From: Lachnospiraceae bacterium UBA3310
GTDB taxonomy: Bacteria > Bacillota > Clostridia > Lachnospirales > Lachnospiraceae
Direction: 5' to 3'
Assembly: GCA_002361355.1 (NCBI GenBank)
Contig: DESQ01000019.1
Span: 1-64,000 of the forward strand
DNA length: 64,000 nt
In this document: one piece after another, positions 17,449 to 25,456 of the stretch
Layout of the letters: each line of letters starts with the position of its first letter
Numbering within the stretch: the stretch's first letter is position 1
The notes under the pieces: generated by a model
What the model was told of the DNA's origin: nothing
Seen by the model: only the letters and a program-made list of their open reading frames with translations
Database searches by the model: none
Made by a program: the position numbers and the translations under genes

Positions 17449-18888
17449 TTAGAACCGAAAATCCCGTATGCCTTCCTCAATCTTTTTTAAGTGATCCTTT
17501 GCGATCTCTCTCACCTGCTCCTTCGGAATATTGGCAAGTTCCGCCTGTATCAGAGCCTCGCCGATGGCCTTCGTCTCCTCGGAGGCATAGTCCGTCAGAT
17601 ACTCCTTAAGGGTCATCAGCGCGTTGGGATGACAACAGTTTTGAATCTGCCCGGTCTTACACAGGCTCATAAACCGGTCTCCCGTCCTGCCCTCACGGTA
17701 GCAAGCCGTGCAGAAAGAGGGAATATACCCCATCTCCATCAGCCATCTGACGACCTCGTCCAGAGACCGCTGGTCAGATACATCAAATTGCTCCGTATCC
17801 GTGGGACGCTCCTCCTCGGTATAACCGCCCACCGAAGTTCTGGATGCGCCGGAAATCTGCGATACGCCCAGACGAATCACTTTCTCGCGCACTGCCTGAC
17901 TCTCTCTGGTGGAAATAATCATACCAGTATAGGGAACTGCAATACGAATTAACGCGCATATTTTCGCAAACGTTTCATCGTCAATCCCATTGTCAAACGC
18001 AGAAGGGTCGATATCGTCCGCATGTTTGATCCGTGGCACGCTGATGGTATGCGGCCCTACGCCGTGAACTGCTTCCAGATGTTCCGCGTGCATGAGAAGC
18101 CCGGCGAACTCATATTTGTATAATTCCAATCCAAAGAGCACACCCAGCCCCACGTCGTCAATACCGCCCTCCATGGCGCGATCCATCGCCTCCGTATGAT
18201 AATTGTAATCGTGCTTGGGCCCCGTGGGATGCAGCTTTAAATAGCTCTCTTTGTGATAAGTCTCCTGAAAGAGGATATAGGTGCCGATTCCCGCCTCCTT
18301 CAACATACGGTACTCCTCCACCGTAGTCGCCGCAATGTTTACATTGACGCGGCGGATCGCCCCATTTTTATGATTGATGGAGTAAATCGTTTTGATACAC
18401 TCCAAAATGTATTCAATGGGATTGTTGACAGGATCCTCCCCCGCCTCAATCGCAAGACGCTTATGCCCCATATCCTGCAAAGCGATCACTTCCTGCTTAA
18501 TCTCCTCCTGCGTCAGCTTCTTTCTGGGAATGCCCTTGTTTTTCATATGGTAAGGACAGTAAACGCAGCCGTTTACACAGTAGTTTGACAGATAGAGCGG
18601 CGCAAAGATCACGATCCTGTTGCCGTAATACGCCAGCTTGATTTCCTCCGCCAACGCATAAATTTTGTCGAGCACTTCCTTATCCTCACAGGCCAGGAGC
18701 ACTGACGCCTCCCTGTGGGAAAGGCCCGCACACACCGTAGAATTTCCCTCTCTTTTTGGGCGCGCCTTATCCAGTATCTCATTAACCAGCGTCATATTGT
18801 CCTTATTTTTTTGCGCATACGCAAGGGTTTCCAGAATTTCTTCGTGGTTGATAAAATCGTCAGCGCATAATGATTTTGGATCGTACAT
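17449..18888 (-). CDS. hydG: [FeFe]-hydrogenase H-cluster radical SAM maturase HydG
   Basis: Cleaves tyrosine to supply the CO and cyanide ligands of the H-cluster. The radical SAM cluster motif is CVNGCVYCPYH near residue 95. The C-terminal auxiliary cluster site is visible as CTACYREGRTGDRF. At 479 residues it is full length. The frame extends to a TTG at 18906, but the AAGGAGG there is the ribosome site for the ATG at 18888 (protein MYDPKSLC), which I take as the start. The stop of hydE lies 14 bases upstream. Confidence 0.97.
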   Translation of the reverse strand: MYDPKSLCADDFINHEEILETLAYAQKNKDNMTLVNEILDKARPKREGNSTVCAGLSHREASVLLACEDKEVLDKIYALAEEIKLAYYGNRIVIFAPLYLSNYCVNGCVYCPYHMKNKGIPRKKLTQEEIKQEVIALQDMGHKRLAIEAGEDPVNNPIEYILECIKTIYSINHKNGAIRRVNVNIAATTVEEYRMLKEAGIGTYILFQETYHKESYLKLHPTGPKHDYNYHTEAMDRAMEGGIDDVGLGVLFGLELYKYEFAGLLMHAEHLEAVHGVGPHTISVPRIKHADDIDPSAFDNGIDDETFAKICALIRIAVPYTGMIISTRESQAVREKVIRLGVSQISGASRTSVGGYTEEERPTDTEQFDVSDQRSLDEVVRWLMEMGYIPSFCTACYREGRTGDRFMSLCKTGQIQNCCHPNALMTLKEYLTDYASEETKAIGEALIQAELANIPKEQVREIAKDHLKKIEEGIRDFRF

Positions 18889-18902
18889 ATTATTTTCCTC
18901 CT

Positions 18903-19937
18903 TCAAAATAGTTTCACATCTCCCCTGTCAATCGTGATCCGGTAACCAGCGGCCGCAACGCGGCGCTTCATACATCCGATGCACTCCGCCGCCTCCTCGC
19001 CTGTACAAATCTTATTGTCATAGAGAGAATACTGCCCGCGCACTGCAACCGGGGACAAATTCGGCATAACCACATTTGCGCCCGCTTTCAGTCCCAGTTC
19101 CCGCCCTTGCGGATGAATCGTACCCAGCGCCGTTGTCGCTGGAATAAGCGCCTGGGGAAGGATCAGCCTTGTGAGTGCCACCATGGTGAGCGTCTGCTCC
19201 AAAGTTCCCGAAGAACAGTCCGAAAAAGGCGTGTCATGATGGGGAATAAAAGGCCCGATTCCTACCATGTGGGGCTGAAATTCCCGCAGGAAACGCATGT
19301 CCGCAATCAGTTCTTTTGTCTCCTGAAAGGGAGATCCTACCATAAATCCTGCTCCCGTCTGGTAGCCGATCTGCTTTAAATGATACAGGCATTCCATACG
19401 GTGTTCAAATGTCTGTTCCGGCGGATGGAGTTTTTGATAATGAGGGCGAGACGCCGTCTCATGTCTCAAAAGATACCGATCGGCTCCCGCCTTATGCCAG
19501 ATTTCATAGTCCTCCCGTGGCCGTTCTCCCAGAGAAAGGGTCACGGCACAGTCAGGGTATCTTTCTTTTATGGAAGAAACGATTCCCGCCACCCACTCCG
19601 TCGTGTGATAAGAATCCTCCCCGCCCTGCAGCACAAAGGTACGGAATCCCAGTTCATATCCCTGCGCGCAACAGGCGTATATCTCCTCCCTGGAGAGCCT
19701 GTACCGCCCGGCCTTCGCATTGCTCCTGCGTATGCCACAATAGAGACAGTCATTTTTGCAAAAACTCGATATCTCAATCAAACCCCTGATATAGACATCC
19801 GTCCCATAATGTTGTCTGCGCACCTTATCCGCCTTGTCATAAAGGCGCTGTCTGTCATAATCTCCCTCTATCAGGAACCGCCACTCGTCGTCGGAGAGAT
19901 CGCGGTCTGTGGGGAGGCTGTCAATCAGGTCTGTCAT
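18903..19937 (-). CDS. hydE: [FeFe]-hydrogenase H-cluster radical SAM maturase HydE
   Basis: Radical SAM enzyme acting on the HydG product during dithiolate-bridge formation. Cluster motif CKNDCLYCG near residue 59 and a C-terminal CIGCMKRR cysteine pair. The frame is open to 19967, but the ATG at 19937 (MTDLIDSL) follows GCAGGAGACGCT and is preferred, giving 344 residues, the normal size. First gene of hydE-hydG-hydF; an AT-rich region with TATACT-like boxes lies 60-70 bases upstream, downstream of the tRNA terminator. Confidence 0.95.
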   Translation of the reverse strand: MTDLIDSLPTDRDLSDDEWRFLIEGDYDRQRLYDKADKVRRQHYGTDVYIRGLIEISSFCKNDCLYCGIRRSNAKAGRYRLSREEIYACCAQGYELGFRTFVLQGGEDSYHTTEWVAGIVSSIKERYPDCAVTLSLGERPREDYEIWHKAGADRYLLRHETASRPHYQKLHPPEQTFEHRMECLYHLKQIGYQTGAGFMVGSPFQETKELIADMRFLREFQPHMVGIGPFIPHHDTPFSDCSSGTLEQTLTMVALTRLILPQALIPATTALGTIHPQGRELGLKAGANVVMPNLSPVAVRGQYSLYDNKICTGEEAAECIGCMKRRVAAAGYRITIDRGDVKLF

Positions 19938-20030
19938 AGCGTCTCCTGCATTTGTTTTGTATTTCACCGTTCTTCAGCCTGCTAATAATATAGTATAACA
20001 CTTTCTTTCAAAAAGAGCGAGCGACAGACT

Positions 20031-20061
20031 AAAAAGCCCCGATGAAACGCTCTCATCGGGG
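20031..20061 (-). terminator. Terminator of tRNA-Gln
   Basis: On the minus strand a nine-base-pair hairpin (CCCCGATGA/TCATCGGGG) starts eight bases after the tRNA and is followed by CTTTTT. Confidence 0.85.
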
Positions 20062-20068
20062 TTCTAAA

Positions 20069-20140
20069 CTGGGCTACAAGGATTCGAACCTTGAAATGAC
20101 GGAGTCAGAGTCCGTTGCCTTACCGTTTGGCGATAGCCCA
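20069..20140 (-). tRNA. tRNA-Gln (anticodon CTG)
   Basis: A 72-base cloverleaf: acceptor TGGGCTA/TAGCCCA, D arm with GCC...GGC, anticodon stem ACGGA/TCCGT around loop CTCTGAC (anticodon CTG, reads CAG), T arm CAAGG-TTCGAAT-CCTTG. The U1-A72 pair and G73 discriminator are typical of glutamine tRNAs. The 3' CCA is not encoded. It lies directly downstream of glutamine synthetase gene glnN but has its own promoter and terminator. Confidence 0.95.
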
Positions 20141-20153
20141 TTGACAATTAACG

Positions 20154-20182
20154 ATTATAGCGGAAAAAGGGCTGTTTGACAA
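20154..20182 (-). promoter_or_regulatory. tRNA-Gln promoter, nested in the glnN terminator
   Basis: On the minus strand TTGTCA (20177-20182), 17-base spacer, TATAAT (20154-20159). The -10 is 13 bases before the tRNA 5' end. The -35 hexamer lies in the loop of the glnN terminator hairpin. Confidence 0.75.
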
Positions 20183-20193
20183 GCCCTTTTTCC
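20162..20193 (-). terminator. glnN terminator
   Basis: Hairpin with arms GGAAAAAGGGC and GCCCTTTTTCC, 22 bases after the glnN stop codon. Confidence 0.8.
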
Positions 20194-20214
20194 TATTTTT
20201 TTAAAAATTTTTAA

Positions 20215-22326
20215 TCAGATCTCAAACATCAACTCGCCATAAGTCGGAATCGGCCAATATTCCTTATCCACGATCATCTCTAATTCATCCGCAGGAGCGC
20301 GCAGCTCATCCATGATAACCTTTACCGTATCCTTGTAGAAGAAAGCCTGCGCCTTGGCATCCGTCATACCGGACGCCTCTTTCTCAGCCTTTTTCAGTTT
20401 TTCAAGCGCCGTCTGCATCGCCGTGAGTTTCTCGCCTACCTCCTGCAGAAGCTCATCCTGCGTGGAAGCATCCGCACCAGCCATCTTTACCGCGTTGACG
20501 GTGTCCGCAAGAATTTTGGTATAACGGATCACCGCGGGGATAATCTGCTTACCCGCCATGTCAATCATGGTAAGCGCCTCTATGTTGATAGATTTTGCGT
20601 AGGTCTCGTAAATAATTTCCTCTCTGGACTCCAGCTCCACCTTCGTGAAAATACCAAATTTCTCAAACAGCTTCACCGCTTTCTCCGTCGTGAGAGTACC
20701 AGCCGCCTCGATCATGGACTTAATGTTGGGCAGGCCACGCCTTTCAGCCTCCGCCACCCACTCGTCGGAGTAGCCGTTGCCGTTGAAGATAATTCTCTGA
20801 TGCTCGGTCATATATTTCTTAATCAGGTCATGGATCGCCAGCTCTTTGTTATCCGCCTTCTCCAAGATATCAGCCGCCTCGCAGAATGCTTCCGCCACAA
20901 TCGCATTCAGCGTCGTGTTAGGACTTGCAATGGAATCTGCGGATCCCACCATACGGAACTCAAACTTATTTCCCGTAAAGGCAAAGGGCGATGTTCTGTT
21001 TCTGTCTGTCGCGTCCTTCTGGAAATCCGGCAGGGTGCTCACGCCCGTAAGCAGTTTACCGCCTTCCTTAATGGAAGTAGCCTCACCCGTTTCAATCAAC
21101 TGTGTCACCACATCCTCGAGCTGTTCCCCAAGGAAAATGGAAATAACTGCCGGAGGTGCCTCATTTGCACCGAGTCTGTGGTCATTTCCCACATCGGAAG
21201 CGGACTGGCGAAGCAGATCTGCATGGGTGTCCACCGCCTTCATAATGCATGCCAGCACCAACAAGAACTGTACGTTTTCATTAGGCGTCTCACCGGGATC
21301 TAACAAGTTCACACCATTGTCTGTGGTGATGGACCAGTTATCATGCTTACCGGAACCATTTACCCCCGCATAGGGTTTTTCATGTAATAAGCAACGCATG
21401 TTATGTTTTACAGCTACCCGCTTCATCGTCTCCATAACGATCTGGTTATGATCTACTGCAATGTTAGCTGTCTCGTAAATAGGCGCAAGTTCGTGCTGCG
21501 CAGGAGCGACCTCGTTATGCTGTGTCTTAGCTGTTACACCCAGTTTCCACAACTCCTCGTTCAGATCCTTCATGTATTCGCCCACACGCTCCCTGATCAC
21601 GCCGAAGTAATGATCCTCCATCTCCTGTCCTTTCGGGGCAGGTGCTCCAAAAAGTGTGCGGCCGGCAAACATCAGATCCGTTCTCTTCATATATAAATCC
21701 TTGTCTACCAGAAAATACTCCTGCTCCGGCCCAACGGAAGCAGTCACTTTTGTTGCCCCCGTATTGCCAAACAGACGTACAATACGAAGAGCCTGTTCGC
21801 TCAATGCCTCCATGGAACGTAAAAGCGGCGTTTTCTTATCCAGCGCTTCGCCCGTGTAAGAGCAGAACGCTGTGGGGATGCAGAGAATCGTTCCGCAGCC
21901 GGACTCCTTCAAGAATGCCGGAGACGTGATATCCCACGCCGTATAGCCTCTCGCCTCGAAGGTCGCGCGCAGCCCGCCCGAAGGGAAGGAGGACGCGTCC
22001 GGTTCGCCCTTGATCAGTTCCTTGCCCGAAAACTCGGTCAACATCTTGCCAAGCTCGTCGGGATGCGACACGAAAGCATCATGCTTTTCAGCCGTAATGC
22101 CGGTCAGCGGCTGGAACCAGTGGGTATAATGGGTAGCACCGTTCTCCACCGCCCAGTCCTTCATCGCCTTGGCCACAATATTAGCGGTGCTCATAGACAG
22201 CTCTCCGCCCTCGGTCATGACCTTAACCACTTCCTTGTAGGCGTTCCTTGTGAGCCGCTCCTGCATCTTACCAAGCGTAAACACATTCTTCGCAAAAATC
22301 TCTTCCACATTGAATACTTCGCTCAT
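20215..22326 (-). CDS. glnN: Type III glutamine synthetase
   Basis: Condenses ammonia and glutamate to glutamine, the main ammonia-assimilation step. The 703-residue length is typical of the GSIII class found in Bacteroidetes, cyanobacteria and Clostridia. Catalytic-core motifs are visible: SVGPEQEYFLVD, TQHNEVAPAQHELAP and GSGKHDNWS. The frame extends upstream, but the ATG at 22326 (MSEVFNVEE) has GGAGGAGAG just ahead and is the start. Regulation: a promoter at 22432-22460 and a hairpin-terminator leader lie between the upstream acyltransferase genes and this gene. Downstream is tRNA-Gln. Confidence 0.97.
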   Translation of the reverse strand: MSEVFNVEEIFAKNVFTLGKMQERLTRNAYKEVVKVMTEGGELSMSTANIVAKAMKDWAVENGATHYTHWFQPLTGITAEKHDAFVSHPDELGKMLTEFSGKELIKGEPDASSFPSGGLRATFEARGYTAWDITSPAFLKESGCGTILCIPTAFCSYTGEALDKKTPLLRSMEALSEQALRIVRLFGNTGATKVTASVGPEQEYFLVDKDLYMKRTDLMFAGRTLFGAPAPKGQEMEDHYFGVIRERVGEYMKDLNEELWKLGVTAKTQHNEVAPAQHELAPIYETANIAVDHNQIVMETMKRVAVKHNMRCLLHEKPYAGVNGSGKHDNWSITTDNGVNLLDPGETPNENVQFLLVLACIMKAVDTHADLLRQSASDVGNDHRLGANEAPPAVISIFLGEQLEDVVTQLIETGEATSIKEGGKLLTGVSTLPDFQKDATDRNRTSPFAFTGNKFEFRMVGSADSIASPNTTLNAIVAEAFCEAADILEKADNKELAIHDLIKKYMTEHQRIIFNGNGYSDEWVAEAERRGLPNIKSMIEAAGTLTTEKAVKLFEKFGIFTKVELESREEIIYETYAKSINIEALTMIDMAGKQIIPAVIRYTKILADTVNAVKMAGADASTQDELLQEVGEKLTAMQTALEKLKKAEKEASGMTDAKAQAFFYKDTVKVIMDELRAPADELEMIVDKEYWPIPTYGELMFEI

Positions 22327-22355
22327 AATCTCTCCTCCATCCCGGCATCCTGTTT

Positions 22356-22419
22356 CAAAAAAAGCGCTCCAAAAAAACTCCTTTTTTGGAACGCCATCGT
22401 TCTGAATACCTGTATACAA
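22356..22419 (-). promoter_or_regulatory. glnN leader: two hairpins and an attenuator-type terminator
   Basis: On the minus strand, after the promoter, come a hairpin with six-base loop ACAGGU (22402-22419), a second GAAC/GUUC hairpin (22389-22402), and a strong terminator (22364-22395, arms GCGTTCCAAAAAA and TTTTTTGGAGCGC, then seven T). The 3' arm of hairpin 2 is also the 5' arm of the terminator, so the two exclude each other. This order matches ANTAR-protein attenuators of nitrogen and eut genes in Clostridia. Hairpin 1 has the expected A1/G4 loop; hairpin 2 does not fit perfectly. The terminator may alternatively just end the upstream genes. Confidence 0.55.
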
Positions 22420-22431
22420 TTTCTGTCTTTA

Positions 22432-22460
22432 AGAATACTCTACTTTTTCTTAAAATGCAA
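22432..22460 (-). promoter_or_regulatory. glnN promoter
   Basis: On the minus strand TTGCAT (22455-22460), 17 bases, TATTCT (22432-22437); transcription would start near 22425, upstream of the leader hairpins. Confidence 0.55.
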
Positions 22461-22487
22461 GCCCCAATTTTATTTTTTGAAAAATTT

Positions 22488-23987
22488 CTACCTCCCCATG
22501 GCATTTTCCGGCTCGTAAGTGCTAAACCACACGCTGTCCACGATTTTACCAGTCTGGTTATTGTAGACGACCACATTTAATCCGCTTTGATTTTTAGACT
22601 CCTCTTCCTCTCCGATCCGAATCGACGTAAGCCCGTTTCCCCACTCATCCTTTGCGCTGAGTGCATACAGGGGTACATACCCGTTGCGGAGCGCTCCGCG
22701 ATATTCAACCCGGTCAAAGGAAATCTGCTCCGACAACACTTCCCCTCCCGAAATTACCGCGATATAATTGCACCCTTCCTGCCCTATTAAATCCGCAGAC
22801 AGGCCAAGTTCTTTCAGGACTGCGACTGTAGATTCCCGTAAAGCGCCGGTAAATTCATCCTTCGACGCGATAACTACCGTGTATTGATCATGATTCAACA
22901 GCGAAAGATAAGGCTCTATCTCCCCCACATGATCCAGCGTACAGTAATCCATGATAAAATCGTAATCCTCCCTTGTCTCCTCCCACTGCGGCTCGGTTTT
23001 CCCCGCGATTTCAAATTGTTCGCTCAAAACCTCCCCTATATAGCGGCTTACCTTTACCGCGCCCCATATATTAGGATGTCCGTCGTCACAATTATCTTTC
23101 GCGATCTCATAATCCATCTGCCGGTAAACTTCCTGCGAATTAAAGTTGACAAAACTGCATCCATTCTCATCCGCATAAGCCTGCACCGCATTGCACATCT
23201 CGATATTTGCCGACACTGCAGGCGTAATCGTCAAAATCAGAGAAATACCTTCTTCCCTGCACAGGCCATTTATTTTGTCCAGATACTCCCGCATCAGGGG
23301 CTGCATTTGGGCTGCATCGTCAGTCGCACCCATATCGTAGGGCTCAAAGTTCTCTCCCGCTTCCCCCAGATAAAAATATAAAGGCGCAAAACCTTTCAAT
23401 TCAAAATGGCTTGCCATATCTCTATAAGTATAATCATTCCTGTCCAGATTTTCCCATCTCGTATGATAACGGTCGTTTGGAAAATAATAGTTCCATACAT
23501 CCTGTTTCTCATCTATTTCACAGATGGTTCTGACCGCCTCCGCCTTGACCGGCGACCATTTCATAAAGTCAAGTGCCTTTCTGGTATAGCTTTCCTCCGA
23601 GTTCAATGGCTCGTCAACCATATAGGGAAAGCAGAAATAGCATTCCAGAACTACCGCTTTCGGCTTCTGATAGCGGAGCGCCTCCTTAAGCCAGTAATAG
23701 GATGTCACCATTCCCTGCTGTTCGCAGCTCAGATTATAGCTGGTAATCCCGTACTGATTATATATTTCCTGCGGCAAAAATGTTGTCACCCCATGGCTGC
23801 TCCCCAGAAAAAGCACATCCACGCTGTCCTTTTCCATATCATAAAAACCGGCGAAAGTCGTCGTCGTTGGCCAGGCGATGTCCGTAAAAAATTTAGGCGT
23901 CACCAATCTGCAATAACCACTGAAACATACCGCGAAAATCAAAAGAAAGCATACCGCTCTTGCGGCAAAACCCAGATTTTTTTTCAT
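22488..23987 (-). CDS. SGNH-type protein, probable O-acyltransferase partner (DltD/AlgX-like)
   Basis: A 499-residue protein with one N-terminal membrane segment (about residues 7-25) and an extracytoplasmic SGNH-hydrolase-like domain. The nucleophile block is VLFLGSSH near residue 60; the Asp-His block is DDGHPNIWG near residue 290. A C-terminal 130-residue extension is not recognised. It sits three bases after an MBOAT gene, so the pair probably moves acyl groups across the membrane onto a wall or exported polymer, as DltB/DltD or AlgI/AlgJ do. The acceptor is unknown; no dltA or dltC is in the window. Confidence 0.8.
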   Translation of the reverse strand: MKKNLGFAARAVCFLLIFAVCFSGYCRLVTPKFFTDIAWPTTTTFAGFYDMEKDSVDVLFLGSSHGVTTFLPQEIYNQYGITSYNLSCEQQGMVTSYYWLKEALRYQKPKAVVLECYFCFPYMVDEPLNSEESYTRKALDFMKWSPVKAEAVRTICEIDEKQDVWNYYFPNDRYHTRWENLDRNDYTYRDMASHFELKGFAPLYFYLGEAGENFEPYDMGATDDAAQMQPLMREYLDKINGLCREEGISLILTITPAVSANIEMCNAVQAYADENGCSFVNFNSQEVYRQMDYEIAKDNCDDGHPNIWGAVKVSRYIGEVLSEQFEIAGKTEPQWEETREDYDFIMDYCTLDHVGEIEPYLSLLNHDQYTVVIASKDEFTGALRESTVAVLKELGLSADLIGQEGCNYIAVISGGEVLSEQISFDRVEYRGALRNGYVPLYALSAKDEWGNGLTSIRIGEEEESKNQSGLNVVVYNNQTGKIVDSVWFSTYEPENAMGR

Positions 23988-23990
23988 AAG

Positions 23991-25427
23991 TCAGAATCCC
24001 CCGTAAATAAATGCCTGCGAGTCATATCCCATTCCGTAGACGCCATAAGTCATAATCCCAAAAATGGCAAACAGATATAGCGCCCATCTTACATAAACAG
24101 GCTGTCTGAAAATCACATCAGAGAATGAGACCCCCTGTTCCTGTTTGATGCTTACCACAAACAAAACCAGAATGGAAACCGCAAGAACCACCCATTCCTT
24201 CCAGTCAAGACCCAGCGAGAGCAGCGCATCATTGGTAAAAATCCAGATATTTCTGATCCGGAACATGCTCCATATCATTTGGAGCCCCGCCCGCAGATTC
24301 TCAGCCCTGAAAACAATCCACGCCGTCATGACACACAGAAATGTCCAGATTCTCCGTATCCACAGTTTCACTCCCGACGCTTCCTCAAGCCCTGACAGTT
24401 TTGCCGCCTTCCGCTGTAAATTTTTCGTCAACTGCCCTGCAATCTGATAAACGGCATGCATCAATCCCCATACCAGAAACCGCAGTCCCGCGCCGTGCCA
24501 TATGCCGCTGACCAGAAAAGTCAATGTCAGATTGATGTATGTCCTGACCCTGCCCTTCCGGCTGCCACCAAGCGGAATATAAATATAATCTTTCAACCAC
24601 TCACTGAGGGACATATGCCATCTATGCCAGAAGTCCTTAACAGAAACCGCCAGGTAGGGATGATTGAAATTGTCCGCCAGACTGACACCGAACAGGTTCG
24701 CGACTCCCTTAGAGATAGAAATACACGCCGAAAAATCCGCATACAGCTCCACGCTGTACAAAACGCCGGCAACCAGAACATAGCAGCCTACATACTGGTA
24801 ATGGTTATCGAAAATCTCATTAACCACCACCGCAGCTCTGTCAGCAATCATCAATTTCAGGAAAAATCCCCATAAAATCCTGTAGAAACCGCCCACCACC
24901 ATTCTCTCGTCAAACCGGTTCCCTCCGTAAAGCTGTCTTGCCAGTCTGTCGTAACGCGGTATAGGGCCCTGAACAATCTGGGGAAAAAACATCACATACA
25001 GAATGAACTTTGCCGGATTTTTCTCTGCTGTAATCCTTTCCCTATAAATATCCGCCAAATAAGATATCACCTGTAATGTATAGAAGGATATTCCCACCGG
25101 AACAATCCATTCCACAGGCTCTCTGTGCAGCAGGATTTCCAGCACATAATTTCCGTTTTTCATACAAAACCACGGAAATATCATCAACAGAACAGCGCAT
25201 GCAAAGATACCCTTGCTTTTTTTCCTCTGCAGGAGCAGTCCCGCGCCATAAGCGGTCATAACCGTAGCAAAGACGATCGCCACTGCCATTCCTGTTTCCA
25301 TGATCTGCCAATAAAAGAAAACGCTTCCGCCAAGCAGCACAAGCCATCTGTATCTCAAAGGCAGAATATAGTACAGCAGCACTGCCGCCAGTACAAACAG
25401 GTAAAAGGTTATCGAAATGTACGTCAT
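23991..25427 (-). CDS. MBOAT family membrane O-acyltransferase
   Basis: Polytopic membrane acyltransferase of 478 residues, in the AlgI/DltB/PatA group. The family region is visible as FWHRWHMSLSEWLKDY and then GIWHGAGLRF, with the conserved catalytic His. Roughly ten membrane segments. It passes acyl groups from a cytoplasmic donor to an exported acceptor. The ATG at 25427 follows CTGGAGAA. It lies 29 bases after the U32 gene on one side and 3 bases before the SGNH partner on the other, so it may be the tail of the long run starting at ireB. Confidence 0.93.
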   Translation of the reverse strand: MTYISITFYLFVLAAVLLYYILPLRYRWLVLLGGSVFFYWQIMETGMAVAIVFATVMTAYGAGLLLQRKKSKGIFACAVLLMIFPWFCMKNGNYVLEILLHREPVEWIVPVGISFYTLQVISYLADIYRERITAEKNPAKFILYVMFFPQIVQGPIPRYDRLARQLYGGNRFDERMVVGGFYRILWGFFLKLMIADRAAVVVNEIFDNHYQYVGCYVLVAGVLYSVELYADFSACISISKGVANLFGVSLADNFNHPYLAVSVKDFWHRWHMSLSEWLKDYIYIPLGGSRKGRVRTYINLTLTFLVSGIWHGAGLRFLVWGLMHAVYQIAGQLTKNLQRKAAKLSGLEEASGVKLWIRRIWTFLCVMTAWIVFRAENLRAGLQMIWSMFRIRNIWIFTNDALLSLGLDWKEWVVLAVSILVLFVVSIKQEQGVSFSDVIFRQPVYVRWALYLFAIFGIMTYGVYGMGYDSQAFIYGGF

Positions 25428-25456
25428 GTTTTTTCTCCAGAGTTAATATAGTTCTC

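Noticed and set aside
22355..22576. 73-residue minus-strand frame over the glnN leader
   Set aside because: Overlaps the end of the SGNH gene, the glnN promoter and the terminator; no ribosome site.
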